Assembly: GCA_037975125.1 (NCBI GenBank)
Contig: JAJQOW010000235.1
Location: forward strand, 62,001 to 126,000
Direction: 5' to 3'
From: Latrodectus hesperus
Lineage: Eukaryota > Arthropoda > Arachnida > Araneae > Theridiidae
DNA length: 64,000 nt
A model generated the notes under the pieces. The model ran no database searches, was not told where the DNA came from, and saw only the letters and a list, made by a program, of their open reading frames with translations. The translations under genes were made by a program, and so were the position numbers. This document shows positions 38,345 to 52,358 of the stretch, piece by piece (position 1 is the stretch's first letter; each line of letters begins with the position of its first letter).

Positions 38345-40173
38345 TATATAAGTCGTAGTAAACTTTCATAAAAATATTGAGCGATGATGTTTATAAAATT
38401 TATAAAATATTTTTGACGTCTTGGTAGTGTCTATTTAACATGGCCAACATTTAGATCGTTACTGGACTCAACAATTTCTGATGTTTAAAGGAAAAAGTGA
38501 TATTTGATTAAATGATATTTTTAAAGATTCAATTATCAATTATTAAAGACTGAAATATAAGTTTGATAATAATGATATCCATAAATATTTTCTGATTAAT
38601 TATTAGTATTACAAATTATATTATTTAGTACAGACTGTATAAATCTAAAATATATTTTCTTGACCTAAATTTTTTAACACTTAATTTTAATTTGAAAACT
38701 AAATAATAACAAATTTATTAAAAAGGCAACATAACCCTCATTATATTTTTAATGACTAAACTTTTATTATTGAATACTAGCTTTCTTAACTGGTAGATCA
38801 GTGTTTACAAAGAAAAAAATAAAAAATTTAATACATATAACATACTGGAAATTTTTAAAACTTACCCTTTTTTTGTCAATAGCATACTGCAGATTTCTCA
38901 ATAAAAATATTTGCAGACTGAACATTTCAGTTCTTTCAAGAAATCTGAAAAATGTAAAAAAGATAATTTTAAATAATGAAGCTTAAACCATGATTTTTTC
39001 AAAAATTTCATTTTAATTCATTCAAAATATTATGAAAATTTTCTATCTGAATATAAAATAAAACGAGTTAGAAACTAAAAGATATTGAAATTATTTAACA
39101 TTATTAGTTTATAGAGAACTTTATCGTCTCATAACTGCTTAAGCATTATTTATTTTAAACGAATATGTCATCTTTACAGAATGATTCCAACATCGAATTT
39201 ATAAAACAAAATACTGACAATTATCTAACTCTTGTGATTTTATGAATTATATTTTAGTAGTAGTAAAAGTATAAAATGCGGATTTTTAAATTTGTATTTA
39301 ATAAATACTTTAATGATAGATACACCATTTGGAAATAGCAATAGGAAACAATGTTTTTCGAACACAGATACTGAAACACATTTTATTCATTTTACTCTCT
39401 TGTTTTTTAAAAGATTTTCCATATTAAATTTAACATTTTAATTCATTTGCTGTTCAGAACATGTATAGTTTTAATACAATTTATTCATTTCAAAAATTGG
39501 ATCTAAAATCTTTTGTTAAAGTAAACTTTCGCGATATGTTTACTGTAGATTATTAGTATCATTTATTATATTTAGAAATGTAACTAAAAGATTAATATAT
39601 TAAGAGTTTCATGTTTTAATTTGATCAAGTAAAATATTAAATCACTTTTTAGTTACCTACAAAATTGTTTAGTAGCTTCTAAAGTGGCCACAAAAACAAA
39701 AAGTAAAGAAATTAATAATATATAAACATATACTCAAACACTAGATGAATACATAGAATTAATGCAATAACAGAAATGTGCTTTAAAATTTTTAAATACT
39801 AAAACTGAACACATTTATATTCATTTGCATATAACTTAGAAAAGTTCATTTTTACCTGTAAATGGTTTCAAAAGAAGAAGCGTGAATTGCTCTCTAGAAA
39901 TTATGTATGTCTGTTTAATAGATATGAGTTAAAAAATATTACAGCATGCACATGTTTTGATTGCCAATAAAAATAAATGAGTGTGGTTGTATTAAAAAAA
40001 TCCTGCAATTAAATCTGAGAAAAATCCAGCAATAGTTTCAAAACATGTTTTATTGCTGCATAAAAAATATTTTATACTTACACAGAGGATCACTCTCTTA
40101 TCCAATCACAGTAAATCTATGGTGTTCGAACTCTAGGATTAATAAGGCTATTTTACACTTGCAATATTAGTTT
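38345..40173. other. Intergenic AT-rich sequence
   Basis: No coding frame with recognisable motifs. Confidence 0.5.
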
Positions 40174-40185
40174 GAATACTGCAAT

Positions 40186-40504
40186 GTTGTTGTTCTCGTG
40201 TGTCAGCTAGGCTGGCATTATGGGGTGCGTTGCTTCACTTTTCCAACTGAACCATATTTGGTGTGGAGTCCGACTTCCTCAGTGCACACTTGCCATAGGG
40301 ACCCGTTTATAGGGTAGGCAACCATTCACACCTCATTTATATAAGGAAAGGACAAAGATAGGATAGATAGAGGGAGAAAAAAAGTATATCCATTTGCCTG
40401 TTGCCCGAACCGGCAACAGGCTCGGACCGGCCCGAACCGGGATTCGAACCCAGGACCTCTCTATCCGTAGTCAGGCACTCTGAACACTAGACAGGGCAGG
40501 CGGC
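40186..40504 (-). mobile_element. SINE family A with perfect 12-bp duplication
   Basis: Complete minus-strand copy from (AAC)n tail (plus GTTGTTGTTCTCG) to head (plus ...CAGGGCAGGCGGC), flanked by GAATACTGCAAT on both sides (40174-40185, 40505-40516). It carries an extra GC-rich segment at about 40396-40436 with CCTGTT...AACAGG and two CCCGAACCGG copies, absent from sister copies and apparently a local duplication next to the B box. Confidence 0.94.
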
Positions 40505-40516
40505 GAATACTGCAAT

Positions 40517-42029
40517 AAATGACGAATATATTTTGAAAAATCTGGAATTGATAAGATATCAGATGTCAACTAGGACAAGTTCGTTCGTATATTACCGCAA
40601 AAAATAATGACTAATATAGTATCTTATAAACAACTCTTGAAAAAAGCGCAAATAATATTAGTTTTCGCTAAAATAGTTAAAAAAAACTTTTCCTCCAAAT
40701 TCTGAAACTTTTTTCATACATTACTTAAGTATACCTCATTTTCAATTCTCTTCATGTGATAAAAATAATACAGTAAACTATCAACATACTTAATTTATGA
40801 AGTATTTCAAAATCATATTTAAAAAATTATTTTCAGTAGGTCTAGCAAATTAAGTTTGCATGATAATTCAAAATTTGCCTAATATTAATTCACTGTTTAT
40901 GTGTTTAGTTCAACTAACAAATATTCTCTCCACTTTTCCATTTAAAAGCTAAAAACAAATCTTAGAAAAACCATACAATTTATATATGAACCCGATTCCC
41001 ATGTATTTCAAAATCTCCAGATACAATCAAAAAATTCTTCCTTTGCAGTAAAAAAAGCTTTTCTATACTCTTTTCTCTTATAATAGTGAAAATATTGAAT
41101 ATACATCTCATTACTTAACAAATATTACGTACAGTTAAAAAAAATATTATTCATAGATATGTTTTGCGGTTGAATTTTCTTTAAATGTGGAGTAACTCTA
41201 TTTTTAGTTATAAAATTTTAACCATAATATTTAATATTTAAAATCCATTTTTATAAGTAGTTTCATGAATATTTAATGAAAATAATCTTTAATTTGTGAT
41301 TTTCTCATGCTTTTGGTGACACCGCATATAATATATCTGTTGCACAAATTTCCCAATCTTTAGTGAGGACAAAGTTATACCATTGTTAGCTTATGATGAG
41401 ATTGATAACTTTTTGAACTACAGTAAAATCAAGAGCTTTTTCACTCAAAAATGCAGGGCTTTTTGCGTAATAGGACATACAAAAAACTTTCAGATTTCTA
41501 ACGATAATGTGAAGCAACAAGTAGTCTAATCCCAGTGGTAACCCAATTGTCCGATGATAGAAACCACTCACTGGAAACCAATGTTATTTTTGAAAAAATT
41601 AGTCTCGTATGGTACCTATAACTAAATCCTTTTCCCATATTGATTGAAAAATTCTAGGCTTAATTAAAAATTTCTCTTACGATTTAATTTATGGGCTGAA
41701 ATTTTATCTTGAAAGATTTTCAAAACATGAATATCCGTCCCTGAGATAGTAAAGGTATATCACTGAAGTGTAAGATGTCATCTTTACTAATTTTATACAA
41801 TCGAACATAAATTCATACTGTCAGCTGAAATTATAAACTTTTGAATCTTTAAAATAATATTGTTGATACAAGTAAGACTTTTCCTTCAACTTAAATTTCT
41901 AACTAAGTATTTTTTATGAATAAAATTTATATTGCTTTTCAATTTTTTTATATACGCCTTGTTTTTGGAATTTTTCTGGGTTACCTCCCTTGCAATATGT
42001 AAATCAATGAAAAGTTCTACTACAAGGGA
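40517..42029. other. Intergenic AT-rich sequence
   Basis: No gene recognised. Confidence 0.5.
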
Positions 42030-43244
42030 ATATACACAGTGGGTATTAAAAAAATCCTTTTGCCGATAGGCTGCCTACAATGAGGTATCAAAGCTTTTAT
42101 GAATTAGAATACATTTTACATTACTTTTTATGGAATAACACAAAAATAATTTTGATGAAGCATAATATTTTTGTTATTTTTGTACTTCTTAAACAGTAGT
42201 TAAAATTGAAAGATATTTTGAACAAATTTTGCGATAAATCAAGACGTTTGCTCTGTCAATAAATAATCAGATATTTATTGAAAGAACAAACATCTTGTAT
42301 TTATAGTAAAAAGTCTGTATACCTTTGTTTTCTAGTACTAGTTACCTTGCATTCATAAAACATAACATGCATTTATCATAATGTACTGAATAGAATTTCA
42401 TACTTGTAGGAATTAATATGTCGCACTTTGAATTAATAGGTCGCAAAAATAATTTAATGATAAATAGTTCCAAAAATTAATGGAAATATGTTGTAATCAG
42501 CCACCAATTGAAAACGACCATATGCAAAATTTTAATCAAATAATTTTAAATCGTTGTATCTTTTATGTTTAGCTCACTCTAAATTTCTGAATATTTGTTA
42601 AGATATTTTATAAATAATAAGCACCTACATAGTACTTAAAAATATTCTATGTAATGAAAAGTTAAAAATTTTCCAAATTTTTTTTAAAATTTTCGCTAAA
42701 TGCGGATCAAAATGAAAATACTTATGAACTTTCTGTATATTCTCAAGAACAATTGTTGAATAAAGAAAAAAATAACACACTTCTGTTAACTGCCTGATCT
42801 GATAAATTTAAAAATCAAAAGTATTATTAATAAAGTTCTCCAAAAAATTATAACCTCACTAATATGTCTATCAATTATTTAATAAATTCGATTGTTTCAA
42901 AACTTTTTTCAGTTTAAAATGAAGAATTGCATTATTATAAAACAATATTTTTAATTTGGTATTCTATTAAGAAATATTTTTGTAAAATATAATCACCAAA
43001 AATCGTAAAATTTATACTAATTGATGTCAAATAATTATAACCTAAAAGAAAATATTTCTTTTATTAACAAAATTATTTTACAAGTTTTACATCAAAAACT
43101 TCAAATTTGGCCTCTTTTATTTCGAATTAAATTAAAAATAAGATTTGGCATACTATTTACAACATTTATCATGACTTCTTCTAGAGAATTCCACGCATCT
43201 TTAATGGCACTTATGAGCTCTTGAATAGAGCTGTACTGTCTACT
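42030..43244. other. Mostly AT-rich; possible Tc1-type end at the left
   Basis: CACAGTGGGTATTAAAAAAA at about 42037 resembles a Tc1-type terminus and may belong to the transposase relic at 43245-43430. The 67-residue frame at 43021-43224 has no recognised motif. Confidence 0.35.
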
Positions 43245-43430
43245 TTCGTCGCATATTCGGCAAAATTAATATTCCCCATATGTTCTCGATGGGATTGAGA
43301 TCTGGAGAACGGGGAGGGTGTTGTAAAACAGGGATTTCTCGCGAATTTAACCAGTTTCTGGTACTGGCACTCTGATGAATTGACGCATTATCATGCATAA
43401 ATGTGAAAGAAATATCATAATTTTCTTCTA
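43245..43430 (-). pseudogene. Tc1-like transposase relic (D-E blocks)
   Basis: On the minus strand one frame reads MHDNASIHQS (second catalytic Asp) and 34 residues on PRSPDLNPIENIWG (catalytic Glu), the DD34E spacing of Tc1. It ends at a TAG soon after. The N-terminal part is missing. Confidence 0.85.
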
Positions 43431-43706
43431 TAGTTCACGCTATCCAAATTATAAAAATTACCTAAGTGTAAGATGCCAACGCTATTAATTTTTAAAGACT
43501 GCCAAAAATTTAAAATCTTAGCCCTAATTTGTATACATAAAATAACATTCAAGCAATTAAATTTGATATACCTTTAGCCACCCAGTAAAAACAATGTAAC
43601 TACGTTCAATGACTCAAAAAAACACAAACATACGATTTTTTTACTGTAGACTGGAAAAAAGGAAGATGGGTAGGTAACCTTTAAATTCCATTTACGAATA
43701 TTGTAA

Positions 43707-44409
43707 GGTTAAATCATGGGTTCCCAAGCTTTTTTTTCTCGTGGACCACTTTCAAAGTTTTACTATTTTCGGTAGAGCCACTGCTGCTACATTTCTACTG
43801 TACTCCCAAAACTCCTAAAATATATCACTCTAAATTGGGTTAAGAAGAAAAAAAAGTAGGAAATTTTCTTGTGTCCTATTTATTAAAATAATACTTGTGG
43901 TTCAACAAAATTATAAACATTTATTATTACAAAAAATCAACAATGAACTCTGAAATGTAAATCAAGAATAAAAAATAGTCATACGTTTTGTTCTTGGCAT
44001 TCCTATTTATACTAATGTCGATTGTAAGCACAGCGCAACCCGCATTTCATCTCTTTACAGGTCTAAACAAGCATCCCGGACGAGCGGGCGCACGGGCGGC
44101 ACTTTTCAAAAATCGACGTGTGGTGTACACTTGTACTATTATTTATTGTTCTATTCAATTCTGTGTTTGAACTGAGTCTCGAATACTTTTGTGTACCTAT
44201 CTAGTAAGTGATGCTACCTGCCTACGTTGATAGGTAAATCCAAGCCAAAATGTTTGTTCTTTATTATGAGAACCAGAAAACTTTTCGCGGACCTCCATTT
44301 ACAACTTGTAAACCGCTGTTTTCTTTTCAGGTCTACGTGGACCCCCATGCGGTCTCCTATGGACCCCTGGGGGTCCACCTGGACCACTTTGGGAGCCTAT
44401 GGGTTAAAT
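43707..44409. mobile_element. hAT-type MITE with 8-bp duplication
   Basis: Flanked by perfect GGTTAAAT repeats (43707-43714, 44402-44409). Termini CATGGGTTCCCAAGC and, inverted, CATAGGCTCCCAAAG agree at 11 of the first 14 positions. An 8-bp duplication with short imperfect inverted ends is the hAT signature. The 687-bp interior codes for no transposase. Subterminal GTGGACC motifs recur at both ends (43742; 44337-44387). Confidence 0.87.
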
Positions 44410-45034
44410 GATACTTCATCACTCCCATGCAAGTTAGGATAGTTATTTTATCAACCTTATAATAGGTTTTTTCTTTACGAAATTGCTTCATCCAAAAATT
44501 ACTGTACGTCACTCTTTTTAATTAAATGTTATCCACAAATTCATTTGAATAATGTGAAACAGAATTAAAGGGTCATTTATGAGCAATTATTATTTTTTTT
44601 TGTTTCATGATATAAATGCATTCCGGTTGAAGACATTTCTATTCCTGTTGTTTAATGACAGTAATTACTAAAAACAAGAGTTTATTTATTTTTTTATTCC
44701 TAAAGCGATGAGTTAATACATATGATTTTGATACAATCAGAATTTTCTATGATTACAAATGCATGTGTATCTGAAATAGATTCTTTTTTCTACATTATTT
44801 TTATATTACATTAAAAAGGAAATGTGAATCTACAATCATAGTTATATCACTGAATTATAATCATGATAGATAAGAAAATTATTTGCTTTTTTTTTACTTA
44901 AAGCAGAAATAATTTAGAATTTAACTTAGAATAAAAATAAACACATACTAATAGTAAATAAATTTAATTATTTTGTGAAATGATTTCTATTTACTTTAAT
45001 TTATTTCAAATGCTCATACATTTGGCTATGAAGC
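44410..45034. other. Intergenic AT-rich sequence
   Basis: No gene recognised. Confidence 0.5.
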
Positions 45035-45323
45035 CATTAAGAAACACCGCTTGGGCACAAGGGATGGAAGTGGCGGTACCTTTATCTAGTGAGGCACCCA
45101 GTGACATTGATTACAAAACGGGATCGGTCCTCGTAATTTTGAAGCAGAGAGCAAACAGAAGATCCCCCCATATTTGACCTACCACCCCCATTGATATTTC
45201 TTCATCATTGCGACTATAACGAGCCGCCATGAGAGAACACGACGGATCTCCGTTGTGGTTGGGATTCGAACTCACTACATTTGGATAACGAAAGCTCTAA
45301 CCAAACAGGCCTCTGCCCCCTAT
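45035..45323 (-). mobile_element. tRNA-derived SINE, family D
   Basis: Minus-strand head near 45323 (GGGGGCAGAGGCCTG, GGTTAGAGC, B box GAGTTCGAATCCC). The body shares GAGGCACCCAGTGA with the copy at 5205-5505. No target duplication found. Confidence 0.65.
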
Positions 45324-45874
<551 letters not shown>

Positions 45875-47655
45875 TACACACGTAAATATTAATAAAAAAA
45901 CTTAATTAAAGAAAATGCTTAAAAAGAAAGACATGTTAAAGGTGGCAAGTAGCATCTAGTTACTGGTTTCCATTCTTGGCGAAAAATCATAGTTTGGCAC
46001 AATATTTTTCCTGGTGGACAAGATTTTGTAGGCGTATCACAAGCAACATTTAATATATATTGACTACTTTTAATTTTTTAAATTTTAATTACATTAATAT
46101 TACGACTGTATAAATTAAAATATACATTAAAAAGGATCAAATTGTTTTTACAGGAATAATGGTGACAAATTATTTCTCAAAAATAAATTTTGCCCCATAA
46201 CTATAGAAATTCGCTATATAATAAAAGCATTCGCAGCAAAATAAAAACTCGTCATACTGCAGCTTCCCTTATAATGAGTTTGTACTGAATAAAATGTGTT
46301 TTTATTTATTTAACTAATGGTCTTATTTTTATAAAATATCAAGTTTTATTCCATTTTGTTTAAATGCAGGTTTTATAAAAATTTAAAAAAAACTCCTATT
46401 TCTCTCAGAAAAACATTATTTTATCAACTATTTAATAAAAATCTGAAGAATGCGTGTTCCTTAAATTTAATGTGATTATAATGATTTTTATTTCAGGATC
46501 TATTTATTTACTTTAAATCGTAAAAAATGTATTTAACTACAATATCAAAATTACTCAAGAACAAAATTTTGTTTTTTAATTTCGTTGTAATTACTTAAAG
46601 GTAGTGTTTCACAAAATGCGTGTAATTTAATTATTATTCCTTTAGTGGTTTTAAAGGCAAAAAATGAATAATATTTCAAAAATTTAATATTACTCATGTA
46701 ATGCAAAATTATTGCAGTAACATTACTCTTAATAAAGATTTAAAATTAAAGTAAATAAATTTATATTTTCCACACAATCGTGCATTTTAAATGCAATTAA
46801 TGCGCTATTCATAAACTCATTAGAATATTTTATTTATACTTAGTCATAAAACATCGTATACAGTTTTTTTACATATAATTTCAAATCTTAATTTTTTCAT
46901 TCAAAAATAATTTATTTTTAATTCAGAAATAATTAATCGATATTGATGTTCCATTCATTTTGAAATTATGTCAATAAATTATTTAACTACTTGAAATTAC
47001 GTTTTTCTCAACATCCGTTATTATTATTACTCAAAATTACATCTTAATTATAGTTTCCATAGATCTGATTTACTGTTATAATGAATGGAAGAGACGACAA
47101 ATAGATCAACATGTCACCAAAAAATAATTTATTACTCACTTAATTCAATTCTCCACCGAAATATATAGTGAAATCTGTTATAAAACGAAACAAATCAGTT
47201 TTCAAGATAAAGATGCTTTTCGGTAACACAATAAAAAAATACTTACATTTATAAGTCTATGTGTAATTAATCATAATTTTTGACCCAAGATAAGTATAAA
47301 TAATTAGCCTCAAAAACGTTAATTTAATTATAATGCCAACTACATCGAATATTGATTAACAACAGATTATTGATGCAAATAACAATTGCAAATAGCAATA
47401 ACAATTCATGTCAAATATCCTACCCTAAGCTTTGAATATTTTTCAGTTTAAATTTAAAATCGTTATTGAGTTTAGTTTCTAAATATATGACACATATGCG
47501 TGTGTACTAAAAATGATCATCCCTACACTATGAATTATATCTGATGTTAAAAGTGTTTACATATAATATACTTTAGACTTCTGCAAAATATTACTTAAAA
47601 TTTTTCTCCATTTAAATGTATTTTCATTTTATAAGCTATTTCTAACAACTGTTGT
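45875..47655. other. Intergenic AT-rich sequence
   Basis: No gene or repeat family recognised. Confidence 0.5.
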
Positions 47656-47882
47656 GCCGCCTACCCTATCTAATGGTCAGAGTGCCTGCCTGCGGATAGG
47701 GAGGTCCTGGGTTCGAATCCCAGTTCGGGAATGGGTGTACTTTCTCTCTATCTATCCTGTCTTTGTCCTTTCCTTGTATGAATGAGGAGTGAATGGTTGC
47801 CTACCCTATAAACGGGTTCCTATAGCATGTGTGTACTGAGGAAGTCGGACTCCACACCTAAATATGGTTCAGTTGGAAAAGT
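47656..47882 (+). mobile_element. SINE family A, 3' truncated
   Basis: Head GCCGCCTACCCTATCTAATG, B box GGGTTCGAATCCC, body to GGTTCAGTTGGAAAAGT, then the final part of the consensus is missing and satellite sequence begins. Confidence 0.88.
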
Positions 47883-48043
47883 ACATTTTACTTTAAAAGT
47901 AAGCCACAGAAACAATTATATGTATGATATTAGTATGAACATATTAAGTATAGGAAATAATATACTGCTAGACAATTGCTAAGGACGGATAACACTATCA
48001 TCCATAGCAACCACAAAATGAAAGGAAGCAAATTGTTGAAAAT

Positions 48044-49455
48044 TACACTACTGGCCATTAAAATTGCTACACCAGGAAAGCGGCACACCACACACGTGAA
48101 ATTTGCATGACAGGTAGAACTTGCTGTGATATGCAAATGATTAGATTTTCAGCGCATTCATATAAAGCAGGCGACAGTAGCGACATCTACAATGTGTATA
48201 AAACCAGAGATTTGACAGCAGTTTTCTCATACTCAATTTCCGTTTCAACGTTGTTTTCGGCAAAGAAAGTTGTTGTAATGCCTCGTGTAAGAAAAAGAAA
48301 TGCCTATCAGCACGTGTCTGACTTTGATCGAGGAAGGATTATAGCCTACCGGGATTGCGGTTTATCGTACCGCAATATTGCTGCTCGCGTCGTTCGAGAC
48401 CCCATGACTGTTAGCAGAATAAGGAATCGATGGGTTCAGGACAATCATACGGAACGTCATGCAGGATCTCAGCGACTCCCCATCAATAACAACAGAAAAG
48501 ACAGACATCTTATCCGCATGGTCACAAGGGATCGTACAGCCACGTCACGAAACCTGAGTCGAGAAATGGAGTCATATGCAAGGCAACAAGTTTCTGCACG
48601 CACATTTCGACGACGTTTGCAGCAGCATGGATTGTCTGCACGGTGACCATGGCTTTGGCTACCACTGACGCTGCGTCACAGACAAGAGCGCCTTCAATGG
48701 TGTGATCAGCGACGAACCTGGACGCGGGAATGGCATTACGTCATCATTACAGATGAATCTTGGTTCTGTATACAGGACCATGATGGCCGTATCCGTGTTT
48801 GGAGGCATCGTGGGGAACGCGCATTCCCAGCTTGCATTGGACATCGCCATACTGGCCCATCTGCCGGAGTGATGGTATGGGATGCCATTGGATACACGTC
48901 TCGATCACCTCTTGTTCGCATAACCGGTACTTTGAACAGCAACCGTTACATTTCCGATGTGTTAAGGCCCGTTGCTCTACCCTATCTTCGAGGCCTCCCT
49001 AATGCTTTGTTTAAACAGGATAATGCACGACCGCATGTTGCCCGTACTGTTCTGAACTTCCTTGATACAGAACAGGTTCGACTGTTACCCTGGTCAACAC
49101 GTTCTCCTGATCTGTCACCCATTGAGAACGTGTGGTCAATGGTTGCCGAGCGATTGGCACGCCATCACTCACCATCCAATAATGTCGATGAAGTGCGGTG
49201 TAGTGTTGAAGCTGCATGGACTGAGATCCCGGTACATGCCATACAATCTCTGTTTGACTCCATGCCTAAGCGGATAAATGCTGTTATTGCAGCCAGAGGT
49301 GGCTGCTCTGGTTACTGATTTCTCAAGATCTATGCATCCTAATTTCCTGTAAATTTAATCACTTGTTCTTTCCACTGTAATGTATGTGTCCAATAAATAT
49401 CATTCTGTTATTTGCATTCCTTCTTGGTGTAGCAATTTTAATGGTCAGTAGTGTA
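48044..49455 (+). mobile_element. Tc1-family transposon, nearly intact
   Basis: Terminal inverted repeats 48044-48074 and 49425-49455 match at 30 of 31 positions, including the duplicated TA at each outer edge; the element proper begins CACTACTGGCCATTAAAATT. Length about 1.41 kb, usual for Tc1. The transposase frame runs the full length with one stop. It sits inside a satellite unit. Confidence 0.96.
48278..49318 (+). pseudogene. Tc1 transposase with a single in-frame stop
   Basis: A 346-codon frame from ATG at 48278 (MPRVRKRNAYQHVSDFDRGR) to TGA after RGGCSGY. The paired-like helix-turn-helix DNA-binding domains fill about codons 1-120. Then come the DDE catalytic domain with TDESW (first Asp), FKQDNARPH (second Asp) and SPDLSPIENVW (Glu, 34 residues on). 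The only disruption is TGA at 48644-48646 (codon 123), exactly between the two domains. Known sister proteins have Arg here, so a C-to-T change at a CpG is likely. An intact copy may exist elsewhere in the genome. Confidence 0.93.
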
Positions 49456-50913
49456 GTTGGGTAATACTAGGTGTAAGAGAACACAGTTTAAGTAAGACTT
49501 TAATAGAATGTAATTAAAAAAATTTCAGAGCACAAAGTTTTGACATTTAATGTGGGTTTGTATTATTGGGGGTGGGGAACGGATGTAGAAAACTTTAATT
49601 TAAATATTACACATGGAATGTCCAATGCTACTTGGATGATCATCTGGGGAAGATGGCGGGTTTAATATTAGGAACTTATTCATCATTCAATGTTAAAATA
49701 AGATTATTTCGAAGAAGTAGATTTCAATTTAAGAATAATCCCCAGACAAATTAATTTATTAGTTGCATCATACCAGGTAAAAAAGAAGGGAGTTTATATA
49801 AGTAAGGAATTTAATAGAATATAATGTTTAAAATTTCAGCACAAAATTTTGACATTTAATGTAGCATGGGTATTTTGGGGGTGGATGTAGAAAACTTTTT
49901 AAATTAAATATTTCACACACGTAATATCCAATGCTACTTGAATGGTCGTCTGATGAAGGTGGCGGAAAAAATATTAGGCTCTTTTCCATATTTTATTAAT
50001 AAAATCAGATTTGGAAGGAATAGACTTTATTTTAAAAGTAATCCATAGAAATAATTATTTATCAGTTTGATATTACTACGCATAGAAAAAAAGAATTTAC
50101 ATATATAATATACGGAATTTATTAATATATATTTTTCAAAATTTCAGCACACAATTTTGACATTTATTGTAGGTTGGGTATACTCGTGGTGGGAGATGTA
50201 TGTGGAAAACTTCAAATGAAATATAAAACACTATACTCAATTCTACTTGGAAGAATAAATTGGGAAGATGGTGGGATTAATATTAGGCACATTTCAATAA
50301 TTTAAATATTATAATCAGATTATTTTGAAGGAATAGATATTACTTTAAAAGTAAGCCATAGAAACAATTATATATTAGTATGAACATTCTGGGTATAAGA
50401 GAAGAGAGTTTAAGTAAGGGATTTAATAGAATATATTTTTAAAAATTTTTACATTTATTATAGGTTGGGTATTTTGGGGTTGGGAAATGGATGTAGAAAA
50501 CTTTAAATGAAATATAAAACATTATACTCAATGCGACTTGGATGCACGCATTGAGAATTTTGCGGGTTGAATATTTGGCACTTGTCTATTGTTAATAATT
50601 GAAAACATTTTGATTCATAAATGTTTATTTTAATTGTAGAACACTAATTGTAAGAGTAAATAAATTTTGTGACTTAAATGGTTTTTAAAGAACATGGAAA
50701 TATTTTATTTTAAACTTTAATTCTGATATTGTTTTATTTTTAACTTTAATCTTATAGACATCAATTATTTACAGTAGATAATTTAAGATAAGTTTGATAC
50801 CGATAAGAGAATCTTTCATTCATTCAAAAATAGTTTCAGCAAACAATTTATATTTACATGTTTCGTTAAAAGCGTAAATTTCGTTTAAATAACGTCTGCT
50901 GAAACAGGTGATT

Positions 50914-51195
50914 TGTTGTTGTCATCTTGTGCCTCCTAGCATTAGCAGCTAGGCTGGTATTATGGGGTTCGCTGCTTCAATTTTCCGGCAGAACTGTAAT
51001 TTGGAATTGTTTTGGAGCTCGACTTCCTATATACACAAATGCCTTATGAACCCGTTTATGGTGTAGGCAATTATTCACAACACATTCATACAACGAAATT
51101 ACAAAGAAAAGATAGATAGAGAGAGAAAATACATATATCGGGATTCAAACCCAGGACCTCCCTATCCGCAGCCAAGAACCTTGACCACTATACAT
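50914..51195 (-). mobile_element. SINE family A, diverged
   Basis: Minus-strand copy with (AAC)n tail (plus TTGTTGTTGTCATC), body, and a mutated head (plus ATTCAAACCCAGGACCTCCC). The oldest-looking member of the family here. Confidence 0.8.
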
Positions 51196-52280
51196 ATTCG
51201 AGATAAGATATGCTCAGCAACACATGTATTGAACAAAAGGCATATTTAAATAACAAGTTAGGGTATTTTTATTTTTATAAACAGCATGCGTAGAAAATAT
51301 AATGCTTAATATATTGAATCCTGGTGTTCTGTTTGAGAAATTAAACGATGGAATTTTATTTTGGCTTTTCTTTCAATTGTTTTGAATGTAAATGTATTTT
51401 CATTTACTTTTTCATGACAAAGTAGTATTATCAGTCATTTATTGATTTTGAAATTATTTATTGTGTGAAATATATAATGTGTTCAACTGCCTGTTCTGTC
51501 TTTTCATAAGTGCCAATTAAAATCACTCCATTCGTTTAAAAGAATATGATTTTGCACTTTCCTTGAAATAGGTAGTTATTATTTTTCTTAAGATTTTTTC
51601 CTAAATCTACCCTTTTCTTCCTTTAAATCTTCTTCAATGAAGCAATCAATTCCATTTATTCGCTCGTTCATAAATGCAACACGAATTTATTAAGCAGGAA
51701 AGAATCATTTAATTTAAAACACGAATAAAATAAAATATAAATTCTTAAGGCGGATAATAAAATGTTGTACGAAAAATAAAATATTATTACTTTATTTTTT
51801 GATAGTTTTTTAATGCATTTTTACATTACATAATGTATACATCAATATACATTTTTAAATAAAGAAATAAATTATTAAAATACCACTCTCCGACGACCTT
51901 TTCTAAAGACTATCTTAGCCAAACATTACTAATAGTTCTTGATTTTTTTAGTGTTGGATAGAATAAGCTTTCAAGTCCTTTACAGTCGCAAAAGCAAAGA
52001 CATTTCCAATTAGGCTTACTCCAATCCAAACATACATAATTGATTATACATACCGCAACTTTCATTGAATTGCATTTACTACTGTGGCTTGCGACTCTTT
52101 TTTCACCGCGGTGACTTAGGTCTGAATTCCGAAAAGGTAGATACGTCCTCTTTTCACAATTCAATAGACTCACTTCTTGGGTCGTGAAAGTCGCCTGTCG
52201 AATATGCTCAGTGATTTGTTTATATTATTTTGTTTGATGCGTCAGCCGAATAAAATATTAAATTTTAATCTAATAGGTTA
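51196..52280. other. Intergenic, left flank of the viral insert
   Basis: AT-rich up to 51890. 51910-52173 is less AT-rich and open for 87 codons on the minus strand; it is Cys- and Lys-rich with no recognised motif. Whether it belongs to the insert is unknown. Confidence 0.35.
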
Positions 52281-52358
52281 CACCAGACCGTGTTTCTAAG
52301 TTAATATTTCGCCATTTTATCAGGAAAGATAAGTAGGAAAGACACGTAATTGCATCGA

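Larger units (their letters stand above)
47883..50620 (+). repeat. Satellite, unit about 308 bp, split by a Tc1
   Basis: TGACATTTA-type anchors at 49541, 49850, 50158 and 50449 give spacings of 309, 308 and 291 bp. Each unit contains a GGTTGGGTATTTTGGGG-like block, GATGTAGAAAACTTT, CCAATGCTACTTGGAT and TTTAAAAGTAAGCCATAGAAAC. The last block also occurs at 47892, left of the Tc1, showing that the transposon (48044-49455) landed inside an existing unit. No protein is encoded. Confidence 0.87.
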
